From: Blastococcus sp. HT6-4
Lineage (GTDB): Bacteria > Actinomycetota > Actinomycetes > Mycobacteriales > Geodermatophilaceae
Reading direction: 5' to 3'
Length of the DNA: 64,000 nt
Assembly (NCBI RefSeq): GCF_039679125.1
Contig: NZ_CP155551.1
Coordinates: 2,914,001 to 2,978,000, forward strand
Shown here: in pieces, positions 37,974 to 45,273 of the stretch
Layout: each line of letters opens with the position of its first letter
Numbering within the stretch: position 1 is the stretch's first letter
Translations under genes and position numbers: made by a program
Notes under the pieces: generated by a model
Databases searched by the model: none
What the model was told of the DNA's origin: nothing
Seen by the model: only the letters and a program-made list of their open reading frames with translations

Positions 37974-38747
37974 TCAGCCGGCGATGCGGGTGCGCAGCGT
38001 GCCGATGCCCTCGATGGTCACCGCGATCTCGTCGCCGCGCTGCAGCGAGCCCACCCCGGCCGGGGTGCCGGTCAGCACGACGTCGCCGGGCAACAGGGTC
38101 ATCGCCTGGCTGACCCAGGAGACGCACGCCGCGACGTCGCGCAGCATGTCGGCGGTCGTGCCGTCCTGGCGCAGCTCGCCGTTGACCGTCGACCGCAGCG
38201 ACAGCCCCGAGGGGTCGAGCTCGGTCTCCACCCACGGGCCCAGCGGGCAGGAGCCGTCGAAGCCCTTGCCGCGGGTCCACTGCCCCTCGGACTTCTGGAT
38301 GTCGCGCATGGTGAGGTCGTTGGCCACCGTGTAGCCGAGGACGACGCCGGCGACGTCCTCGGCCGGGACGGCCACGCACCGCCGCCCGATGACGACGGCG
38401 AGCTCCCCCTCGTAGTGCAGGTCCGAGGTGAGCGCCGGGTACGGGACCTCGGCGTCCGGCCCGACCACCGCGGTGGAGGGCTTGAGGAACACGATCGGGA
38501 TCGCGGGAACCTCGTTGCCGAGCTCCTTGGCGTGCTCGGCGTAGTTGCGCCCGAGCGCGACCACCTTGCTCGGCTCGACCGGAGCCAGCAGCGTGACCCT
38601 GGCCAGCGGGGTGCGCTCCTCGGTCCGCCGGACGCCGTCGAACGGCGGGCCTTCGAGCCGGACGACGACGGCGTCCTCGCCGTCGCCCTCGACGAGGCCG
38701 TAGGAGGGCGTGCTGCTGCCGGCGTCGGTGTAGCGGACCAGGCGCAT
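37974..38747 (-). CDS. fumarylacetoacetate hydrolase-family protein
   Basis: A 257-residue FAH-fold enzyme. ALGRNYAEHAKE, VFLKPSTAVVGPD, DLHYEGELAVVIG with the metal-binding acids, GYTVANDLTMRDIQ and LLPGDVVLTGTPAGVG are the family landmarks. Members hydrolyse or decarboxylate 2-oxo or acylpyruvate-type compounds with Mg or Mn. This length is typical of the short bacterial form that acts in meta-cleavage or sugar-acid routes. ATG 38747 shares one base with the SDR stop upstream. The neighbouring SDR and second FAH paralogue suggest one catabolic pathway. Confidence 0.88.
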   Translation of the reverse strand: MRLVRYTDAGSSTPSYGLVEGDGEDAVVVRLEGPPFDGVRRTEERTPLARVTLLAPVEPSKVVALGRNYAEHAKELGNEVPAIPIVFLKPSTAVVGPDAEVPYPALTSDLHYEGELAVVIGRRCVAVPAEDVAGVVLGYTVANDLTMRDIQKSEGQWTRGKGFDGSCPLGPWVETELDPSGLSLRSTVNGELRQDGTTADMLRDVAACVSWVSQAMTLLPGDVVLTGTPAGVGSLQRGDEIAVTIEGIGTLRTRIAG

Positions 38748-39535
38748 CAGATGGCCTTGACCATGCCGCCGTCGACCAGCAGGTGCTGCCCGGTCAGGTA
38801 GGTGTTGGCGCCCGAGGCGACGAAGGCGACGACCTTGCCGAACTCCTCCGCGGTGCCGTAGCGACCCAGCGGGATCGTCTTCTCGCTCAGCTTCCGGGCC
38901 TCCTCCACCGAGATGCCCGACTTCTCCGCACGCGCGGCGTCCAGCCCGGCCACGCGGTCGGTGGCGATCCGGCCGGGGCCGACCACGTTGATCAGCACGC
39001 CCTCGGGGGCGAACTCGGTCGCCAGGCTCTTCGACAGCCCGAGCAGAGCCACCCGGTAGGTGTTGGAGAGCAGCAGGTTGTCGATCGGCTGCTTGATCGA
39101 CGACGACGCGATCGTGACGATCCGGCCCCACTGCTGCTGCCGCATGTGCGGCAGCACGCCGCGGAACAACCGCACGGTGCTCATCAGGTTGAGCTCGAAG
39201 GCCTCTGCCCACGCGGCGTCGTCGAGGGCGTCGAAGCCCCCGGGGCGCGGGCCGCCCGCGTTGTTGACCAGCACGTCGACCCCACCGAGCTTCTGCTCGG
39301 TCTCCGCCAGCAGCCGGGCCAGGCCGCCGGCGTCGGAGACGTCGGCCGGGCAGTGCTCCACCTGGGCGCCGGTGGCGTCGGCGATCTCCGCGGCGGTCCG
39401 GGCCAGCTGCTCCGCACCGCGGCTGGAGATCATCACGCGGGCACCCTCGGCGGCCAGCTGGGTGGCGGTCGCCCGGCCCAGACCCTTGCTGGCCGCGGTG
39501 ACGAGCGCGACCTTGCCGGTCAGATCCAGGTCCAT
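38747..39535 (-). CDS. atypical SDR-family oxidoreductase
   Basis: A 262-residue short-chain dehydrogenase between two FAH genes. The cofactor loop TAASKGLG, SSRG after beta2 (suits NADP) and NNAG are present. At the active site, however, SNTYRVALLGLSKS replaces the usual YxxxK: Tyr160 is not followed by Lys four residues later. This matches a subgroup of beta-ketoacyl reductase-like SDRs whose catalysis is unclear. ATG 39535 is three bases after the upstream FAH stop, with a TTG one codon earlier as an alternative start. It probably reduces or oxidises an intermediate of the same pathway as the FAH hydrolases. Confidence 0.85.
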   Translation of the reverse strand: MDLDLTGKVALVTAASKGLGRATATQLAAEGARVMISSRGAEQLARTAAEIADATGAQVEHCPADVSDAGGLARLLAETEQKLGGVDVLVNNAGGPRPGGFDALDDAAWAEAFELNLMSTVRLFRGVLPHMRQQQWGRIVTIASSSIKQPIDNLLLSNTYRVALLGLSKSLATEFAPEGVLINVVGPGRIATDRVAGLDAARAEKSGISVEEARKLSEKTIPLGRYGTAEEFGKVVAFVASGANTYLTGQHLLVDGGMVKAI

Positions 39536-39538
39536 CAA

Positions 39539-40393
39539 TCACTCCACGGGGTTCGAGAGGTCACGGAAGCCGACGATCGAGCAGCCGGCGGTGTCGCCCG
39601 GCCGGATGTGCACGGCGCCGGGGGTGCCGGTCGAGATGATGTCGCCCGGCAGCAGGGTCATGACCCGCGAGTGGAAGGCCACCAGCCACCACGGGCGGAA
39701 GGTCATGTTCGAGACGACGTTGCGCCGGTGCACCGCGCCGTTGTGTATCGTCGAGACCTCGAGCGCGTCGACGTCGGGCACCTCGTCCACGGTGACCAGC
39801 TCGGGACCGAAGCTGAAGAACGTGTCGAAGCTCTTCGACCGGGTGAGGTACCGCGGGTTCTTCTCGAGGATGTCCTCGGCGGTCATGTCGACGACCGTGG
39901 TGAACCCGGCGACGACCGAGGCGGCGTCGGCCTCGTCGACGTCCTTGCACTCCGTGCCGATGACGAGCCCGAGCTCGCCCTCGGCCGTGGTCCGCTGCGA
40001 CTGGGGCGGGATCCGGATCGCGTCACCGGGGCCGATGATCGCGGTGTCGGGCTTCAGGAAGCTGGCCGGCTCGGTCGACGGCGCCTTCTCCGACAGGTCG
40101 GCCGCGTGCTCGACGTAGTTCAGCCCGATCCCCCAGATCTTGCGGGGACGCCGGTAGAGCGGCGCGTGCACCAGCCGGTCCTGCGGGATGGCGAGGTCGT
40201 CGAGCAGCCCGGCCGGGGCGCCGCCCACCCACTGGCGCAGCGCCTCCACCTCCCCCTTCTCCAGCAGCTCCTGCACCGTGCCCGACCAGGTGGTGCCCAG
40301 CGCCTCGTTCACCGCCGTGAGCAGTACGGCGCCGGATGGGCGGACCAGCGCCGCCGGTTCGGCACCGTCGATCCGCAGGGACGTCAGTCGCAC
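39539..40393 (-). CDS. fumarylacetoacetate hydrolase-family protein (second copy)
   Basis: A 284-residue FAH-fold enzyme, paralogous to the one two genes downstream: IWGIGLNYVEHAADL, SFLKPDTAIIGPGD, TTAEGELGLVIG and LLPGDIISTGTPGAV. It carries a longer N-terminal domain (about 75 residues). Close relatives include 2,4-diketo-3-deoxy-sugar-acid hydrolases and acylpyruvases; I cannot choose. GTG 40393 is the start; 32 bases separate it from the DapA-family gene upstream. Having two FAH enzymes around one SDR suggests sequential or alternative substrates. Confidence 0.86.
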   Translation of the reverse strand: MRLTSLRIDGAEPAALVRPSGAVLLTAVNEALGTTWSGTVQELLEKGEVEALRQWVGGAPAGLLDDLAIPQDRLVHAPLYRRPRKIWGIGLNYVEHAADLSEKAPSTEPASFLKPDTAIIGPGDAIRIPPQSQRTTAEGELGLVIGTECKDVDEADAASVVAGFTTVVDMTAEDILEKNPRYLTRSKSFDTFFSFGPELVTVDEVPDVDALEVSTIHNGAVHRRNVVSNMTFRPWWLVAFHSRVMTLLPGDIISTGTPGAVHIRPGDTAGCSIVGFRDLSNPVE

Positions 40394-40425
40394 AGGGGGC
40401 TCCTAGCTCTCGGGGGAACGGCCGC

Positions 40426-41313
40426 TCAGAGTCCGACGGCGGTGATCAGGTCGTCGAGCTCGGCGAGGGTGAGGTCGTCGACCGGCGGGGCCGGGAAACG
40501 GGCGTGCGGCGAGCTGATGGCTCCCCGCCGGGCGAACACCTGCTTGCGGATCGTGACACCACCGACGCCGAGCTGCGCCTCGTAGCGGATCAGCGGCAGG
40601 TGCCGGAAGAAGTAGGCCTGCGCCTCCGCCCGCTGCCCGGCGACGAACTTCTCGTAGGTGCCCACCAGGACCTGCGGAAACCCGAACCCGGTCATGATCC
40701 CGTCGGCTCCGCGCAGCAGCTCCTCGTAGAGGTACACGCCGCCGAGCCCGCCGAAGATGCCCACCGGCGAGCGCACCGCGTTCCGCACCGCGGTGATCTT
40801 CGGCAGGGTCGGCGTCTCCTCGAGCTTGAGGTACCGGCAGCCCTCGATCTCGTCGAGCAGCCGGACCAGGAAGGGGGCGGGCATGGTCACGCCGGTGTTG
40901 ACCGGCTCGTCCTGCACGACCACCGGCACCGACACCGCCTCGGCCACCCGGCGGAAGTGCTCGAAGACCAGGTCGAGGTTCCTGGTGTTCTCGGGCGGGG
41001 CCAGCATCACCGCGGCGGCTCCGGCGTCCTCCGCCCGGCGCGCGTAGTCCAGCGCCATGCGGGTCGCGCGGGCCGAGACCCCGGCCACGACCGGCGCCCG
41101 CCCTGCGGTCGCCTGCACATAGCGCCGCAGCACCCGCTCCCGCTCGTCGTCGAGGAGCTTGGCGGCCTCGCCCATGATGCCGAGGATGGTGAGGCCGTGC
41201 GCCCCCGCGCCCAGGTAGTCCTCGACGAGGGTGTCGATGCTGCCCTCGTCGACCTCCCCGTCGTCGGTGAACGGCGTCAGCGTGATGGGCAGCACACCCC
41301 GGAGGGTGCTCAC
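40426..41313 (-). CDS. DapA-family lyase/aldolase
   Basis: A 295-residue TIM-barrel protein of the dihydrodipicolinate synthase/N-acetylneuraminate lyase family. GIMGEAAKL is the pyruvate-binding loop, and Lys163 in RYLKLEE is the Schiff-base lysine. The YNxP tyrosine used by true DapA is replaced (VVVQDEP), so lysine synthesis is unlikely; a 2-keto-3-deoxy-acid aldolase or dehydratase is more plausible. GTG 41313 is preferred over the first possible GTG at 41358, whose extra 15 residues are not conserved, although neither has a strong ribosome binding site. It heads the minus-strand FAH-SDR-FAH operon and is divergent from lhgO. Confidence 0.85.
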   Translation of the reverse strand: MSTLRGVLPITLTPFTDDGEVDEGSIDTLVEDYLGAGAHGLTILGIMGEAAKLLDDERERVLRRYVQATAGRAPVVAGVSARATRMALDYARRAEDAGAAAVMLAPPENTRNLDLVFEHFRRVAEAVSVPVVVQDEPVNTGVTMPAPFLVRLLDEIEGCRYLKLEETPTLPKITAVRNAVRSPVGIFGGLGGVYLYEELLRGADGIMTGFGFPQVLVGTYEKFVAGQRAEAQAYFFRHLPLIRYEAQLGVGGVTIRKQVFARRGAISSPHARFPAPPVDDLTLAELDDLITAVGL

Positions 41314-41451
41314 CGCCGGACACCCCGTGCGAACGTCCGGACGACCCGGCTGCGACACTCGGTGACTGGGATCACAAGCACACCGTAGCGGCTGCCGTCA
41401 CCGTCTCCCCGGTCCGGCCCGGACCGTCGCGGGGAGCACGATCGGAGGACG

Positions 41452-42675
41452 ATGACCGCCTCGCGCTTCGCCGTCGTCGGCGGCGGCATCATCGGTGCCG
41501 CGGTGGCGCGCCGGCTGCTCCAGCTGCGGCCCGACGCCCGGGTGACGCTGCTGGAGAAGGAGGACCGGCTGGCCGCCCACCAGACCGGCCGCAACAGCGG
41601 CGTGGTGCACGCCGGCCTGTACTACGAACCCGGCTCGCTCAAGGCCCTGCTCTGCCGCCGTGGGGTCGGCCTGCTGCGGGAGTTCTGCGCCGAGAAGGGC
41701 CTGGGCTACCAGGAGATCGGCAAGGTGCTGGTCGCCCTCGACGCCGCCGAGCGGTCCCGGCTGGACGCCATCGCCGAGCGGGCCCGCGCCAACGGCGTCC
41801 CCGGCATCCGAATCATCGACCGGGCCGAGCTGCACGAGCTCGAGCCGCACGTCACCGGGATCGCTGGCCTGCACTCCCCCACCACCGCGATCGTCGACTA
41901 CGCCGGGATCACCCGGGCGCTGGCCGGCGACGCCGAGGCGTCCGGGGCCACGATCCGCACCGGGTTCGCCGTCTCCGGGCTGCGGCACACCACCGGCGGG
42001 CCGGCCGAGGAGGTCGTCGTGCAGGGGGCCACCGGCGAGGAGCTCGTCGTCGACCAGGTGGTGCTCTGCGCCGGCCTGCAGGTCGACCGGCTGGCCGAGC
42101 TCGCCGGCGACGTCCCGGCCCCCCGCATCGTGCCCTTCCGCGGTGAGTACTTCGCCCTGGTCCCGGAGAAGCGAGCCCTGGTCAACGGCCTCGTGTACCC
42201 GGTCCCCGACCCGCGCTACCCGTTCCTCGGCGTGCACCTGACTCCGCGGTTCGACGGCGAGGTGCTCGTCGGACCGAACGCCGTGCTGGCCCTGGCGCGG
42301 GAGGGCTACCGCAAGCGCGACGTCAGCCCCCGGGAGCTGGCCGAGATCGTCCGCTACGCCGGCTTCCGGAGATTCGCCGCCCAGCACTGGAGGACCGGCA
42401 TCGCCGAGATGCGCGGGTCGCTGAGCAAGCGCACCTTCACCGCCGCCGCCCAGCGCTACGTCCCCGAGCTCACCGTCGCCGACCTGGTCCCCGCCACGGC
42501 CGGGATCCGGGCGCAGGCCCTGGGGTCCGACGGCAGCCTGGTCGACGACTTCCGCATCACCCGCACCGGGGCCGTCGTCGCGGTCCGCAACGCCCCCTCC
42601 CCCGCCGCGACGTCCTCCCTGGCGATCGCCGAGCGCATCGTCGACGACCTCCTCGACCGCGGCCGGGAGCCGTGA
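41452..42675 (+). CDS. lhgO: L-2-hydroxyglutarate oxidase
   Basis: A 407-residue FAD-dependent enzyme of the DAO fold. GGGIIGAAVARRLL binds the FAD ADP moiety, and HQTGRNSGVVHAGLYYEPGS is the LhgO signature. It oxidises L-2-hydroxyglutarate to 2-oxoglutarate and feeds electrons to the membrane quinone pool. ATG 41452 is preceded by GGAGG three bases away. The gene is divergent from the DapA-family gene and 67 bases upstream of an MFS transporter; it may link glutarate or 2-hydroxyacid breakdown to this catabolic island, or simply repair the by-product. Confidence 0.92.
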   Translation: MTASRFAVVGGGIIGAAVARRLLQLRPDARVTLLEKEDRLAAHQTGRNSGVVHAGLYYEPGSLKALLCRRGVGLLREFCAEKGLGYQEIGKVLVALDAAERSRLDAIAERARANGVPGIRIIDRAELHELEPHVTGIAGLHSPTTAIVDYAGITRALAGDAEASGATIRTGFAVSGLRHTTGGPAEEVVVQGATGEELVVDQVVLCAGLQVDRLAELAGDVPAPRIVPFRGEYFALVPEKRALVNGLVYPVPDPRYPFLGVHLTPRFDGEVLVGPNAVLALAREGYRKRDVSPRELAEIVRYAGFRRFAAQHWRTGIAEMRGSLSKRTFTAAAQRYVPELTVADLVPATAGIRAQALGSDGSLVDDFRITRTGAVVAVRNAPSPAATSSLAIAERIVDDLLDRGREP

Positions 42676-42742
42676 CCGGAGCCGCTGCCCGCCGGGCGCG
42701 CCCCGGGCGCCGTTCTGCCGATCCGCCGCGGGACTGACAGCC

Positions 42743-43972
42743 GTGCGCCCGCCTCCGGGGGCCCGGCGCCCGGCGACCTCCCGCGCCGCCGCCACCGCGG
42801 CCGTCAGCGTCACGACGGTCGGGGTGCTGCCGCCGTACATGGTCGGCGTGCTGTGGGTGCAGGTGCGCGAGGACCTGGGCTTCGGCCCCTCGCTGCTCGG
42901 CGTCCTGGTGGCCTGCTTCTTCCTCGTCTCCGGGCTGGCGTCGCTGACCGCCGGCATGGTGGTGCGGCGTTTCGGCACCTCACCGGTGGTGCGGCTGTCC
43001 GCGCTCCTGGCCGCCGCCGCCATGCTGCTCATCGCCGTGGCCGCCCAACACACCCCGGTGCTCGTCGGGGCGCTGCTGGTCGCCGGCTGGGGCAACGGCG
43101 TCGGGCAGCCGGCGAGCAACGACCTGATCGCCCGGGCGGTGACACCGGACCGCCACGGGCTGGCCTACGGCACGAAGCAGGCGGCGATCCCGCTGGCGAC
43201 CATGCTCGCCGGCGCCGCCGTCCCGCTGGTGGCCATCCCGCTGGGCTGGCGGCCGGCGTTCGTCATCGGGGCTGGCCTGGCCCTGCTGGTGATGCTGACC
43301 GTCCCCGCCGGCAACCGGCTGCCACCCCGGGGGGCCGCCGCCGCGTCGGAGGCCGCCGGCCCCTTCCGCCGCGCCGCGCTCGTCGTGCTCGCCTGCGGGC
43401 TGATGCTCGGTGCGGCCACCGGCAACTCGCTCGGCGCGTTCTTCGTCGCCACCGCCGTGGACTCCGGCATCTCCCCCGGCACGGCCGGGCTGCTCGCCGC
43501 GGTGGCCAGCGCCACCGGCGCGACGGCCCGGATCGCGCTGGGCTGGCTGGCCGACCGGGTGCGCACCCGCTGGCTGCTGGTCGTCGCCGCCCAGATGGCC
43601 ATCGGGGGCCTCTCCTACGCGCTGCTGGGCACGGGGGTCGAGGTCCTCGTCGCCGTCGGCGCGGTGATCGGCTACTGCACCGGCTGGGCGTGGGCCGGGC
43701 TGTCCACCTACTCCGTGGCCCGGATGCACCCCGGCATGGCGGCCCGCGCCACCTCGATCACCCAGGGCGGGATGGGCGCCGGGGCGGCGCTGGGGCCCCT
43801 GCTCTTCGGCGTCCTCGTCGCCGCGACGTCGTACGCGGTCGCCTGGTACGCCACGGCGGCGGTCTCGGTGGTCGCGGGAGCGGTGATCGTCCAGGGCCGC
43901 CGGATGCTGATGCGGGACCGGCCCGGTCTGGTGGCCGCGCAGGAGCTGCGGCGGCGGTCCCGGCACGCCTGA
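42743..43972 (+). CDS. MFS transporter (CynX/NimT-like)
   Basis: A 409-residue membrane transporter with 12 predicted helices. VGVLPPYMVGVLWVQVRED in helix 1, GMVVRRFG in the first signature loop, and YGTKQAAIPLATMLAG in helix 5 resemble CynX/NimT-type anion or drug carriers. The transporter on the other strand next to it is a clear paralogue. GTG 42743 has no strong ribosome binding site. It probably shares the lhgO promoter. The substrate is unknown, but acids related to the surrounding enzymes are likely. Confidence 0.82.
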   Translation: MRPPPGARRPATSRAAATAAVSVTTVGVLPPYMVGVLWVQVREDLGFGPSLLGVLVACFFLVSGLASLTAGMVVRRFGTSPVVRLSALLAAAAMLLIAVAAQHTPVLVGALLVAGWGNGVGQPASNDLIARAVTPDRHGLAYGTKQAAIPLATMLAGAAVPLVAIPLGWRPAFVIGAGLALLVMLTVPAGNRLPPRGAAAASEAAGPFRRAALVVLACGLMLGAATGNSLGAFFVATAVDSGISPGTAGLLAAVASATGATARIALGWLADRVRTRWLLVVAAQMAIGGLSYALLGTGVEVLVAVGAVIGYCTGWAWAGLSTYSVARMHPGMAARATSITQGGMGAGAALGPLLFGVLVAATSYAVAWYATAAVSVVAGAVIVQGRRMLMRDRPGLVAAQELRRRSRHA

Positions 43973-44022
43973 TCGCGTCCACGGCGGCAGCGGTCGCCCC
44001 GGTTCCCGGTCAGACGCCGGTG

Positions 44023-45195
44023 TCAGGTGGGCGCCTGCAGGCCCTCGTCCTGCGCCGGCGCACGGCGGCGGAGGCCGGCCACCGGCAGCCCGCGCGAGCG
44101 GCGGACCATGCGGCGGCTGAGCCGGATCGTGACGGCGGCGAGCAGGCTGAGCACCGCGGCGGTCAGCCAGGCGGCGGTGTAGGAGGACGTCTGCGCGACC
44201 ACGCCGAAGAGCAGCGGTCCGCCGGCTGCGCCCAGGGACAGGCCGGTCTGCACGAACCCGGTCACCGAGGCGGCGGCGGCCCGGTTGTCGCGGATCACGG
44301 CGAAGTGGAACAGGCCCGTCCAGGCCCAGCCCAGGCCGTAGGCCATCGCCGCCCCGAGGACGAACAGCACCGTCTGCCCGGTGGCCAGGAAGCCGTAGCC
44401 GAGGGCGCCGCCGGTGAGTAGGTTGGCGATGAACAGGTAGCGGCTCCGGTCGGGGTGCCGGTCGGCCAGCCACCCGAAGCCGATCCGGTTTCCCAGCCCC
44501 AGCACCGAGCAGGCGGCGACCAGCAGTCCGGCACGGCCGGGCGTTACGCCCGCCGCCACCGCGGAGTCGACGAGGAAGACCCCGGTGGACGTCGCGGAGG
44601 CCGCGCCGAGGAACCCGCCGAGGGTCAGGACCAGCAGCCCGCCGCGCGGCAGGCCCTTGTCCGGCGCGCCGGTCTCCGCGGTCCGGGGCCCGGGCCGCGC
44701 GTCCCGCCCGCCGACTGCCGCCGCGACGAGCAGCAGCACCGCGAGCGCGACCGCCGCGGCGACCGCCCAGCGCCATCCGAGGACCAGCGCGACGCCGGGC
44801 ACCGCCAGCCCGCCGAGCAGGGTGGCCGCCGGGATCGCCGACTGCTTGATGCCGAAGGCCAGCCCGAGCCGGTGCTCGGTCACCAGCTCGGAGATGCCCA
44901 GGTTGGCCGAGGGCTGGGCGACCGCGTTGCCCAGCCCGCCGATCGCCAGGCCGGCCATCAACCAGCCGGCCGACGAGGCGGTGCCGATGGTGACCAGCGC
45001 GCCGATCGCCAGCACCGCGGCCAGCACCGCGCCCCTGCGCGCCCCGAGCCGCTGCACCAGCCGGCCGCCCGCCCGCGCGCACGCGCCGGAGACGGCGAAC
45101 AGCGTCGCCGCCGCCAGGCCGAACAGCCCTAGGCCCACCTCGAGGTCGGCGCGGATCTGCACCGCCAGTGCGCCGACGAGGAAGGCCGGCAGCAC
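44023..45195 (-). CDS. MFS transporter (CynX/NimT-like) lacking a normal start
   Basis: A 390-residue paralogue of the neighbouring transporter: GRLVQRLG, FGIKQSAIPAATLLGG and about 12 helices. The first usable start, GTG 45195, cuts helix 1 in half. Upstream, the same frame reads ARPILQAGAVSVLG, which aligns with helix 1 of the paralogue, and continues without any ATG, GTG or TTG to the TGA (45274-45276) that ends the fused dehydrogenase. So either a CTG or ATC codon is used, the protein is shortened, or the stop codon is read through. The 3' end converges on the other transporter. Confidence 0.72.
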   Translation of the reverse strand: MLPAFLVGALAVQIRADLEVGLGLFGLAAATLFAVSGACARAGGRLVQRLGARRGAVLAAVLAIGALVTIGTASSAGWLMAGLAIGGLGNAVAQPSANLGISELVTEHRLGLAFGIKQSAIPAATLLGGLAVPGVALVLGWRWAVAAAVALAVLLLVAAAVGGRDARPGPRTAETGAPDKGLPRGGLLVLTLGGFLGAASATSTGVFLVDSAVAAGVTPGRAGLLVAACSVLGLGNRIGFGWLADRHPDRSRYLFIANLLTGGALGYGFLATGQTVLFVLGAAMAYGLGWAWTGLFHFAVIRDNRAAAASVTGFVQTGLSLGAAGGPLLFGVVAQTSSYTAAWLTAAVLSLLAAVTIRLSRRMVRRSRGLPVAGLRRRAPAQDEGLQAPT

Positions 45196-45273
45196 CCCCA
45201 GGACGGAGACGGCGCCGGCCTGCAGGATCGGGCGGGCCGACGCCGGGGCTCCGGCTCCGGGGGGGCGGTCCGG

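Noticed and set aside
40426-41313. DapA-family gene considered as lysine-biosynthesis dapA
   Set aside because: The catalytic-site tyrosine of true DapA is absent and the neighbours are catabolic.
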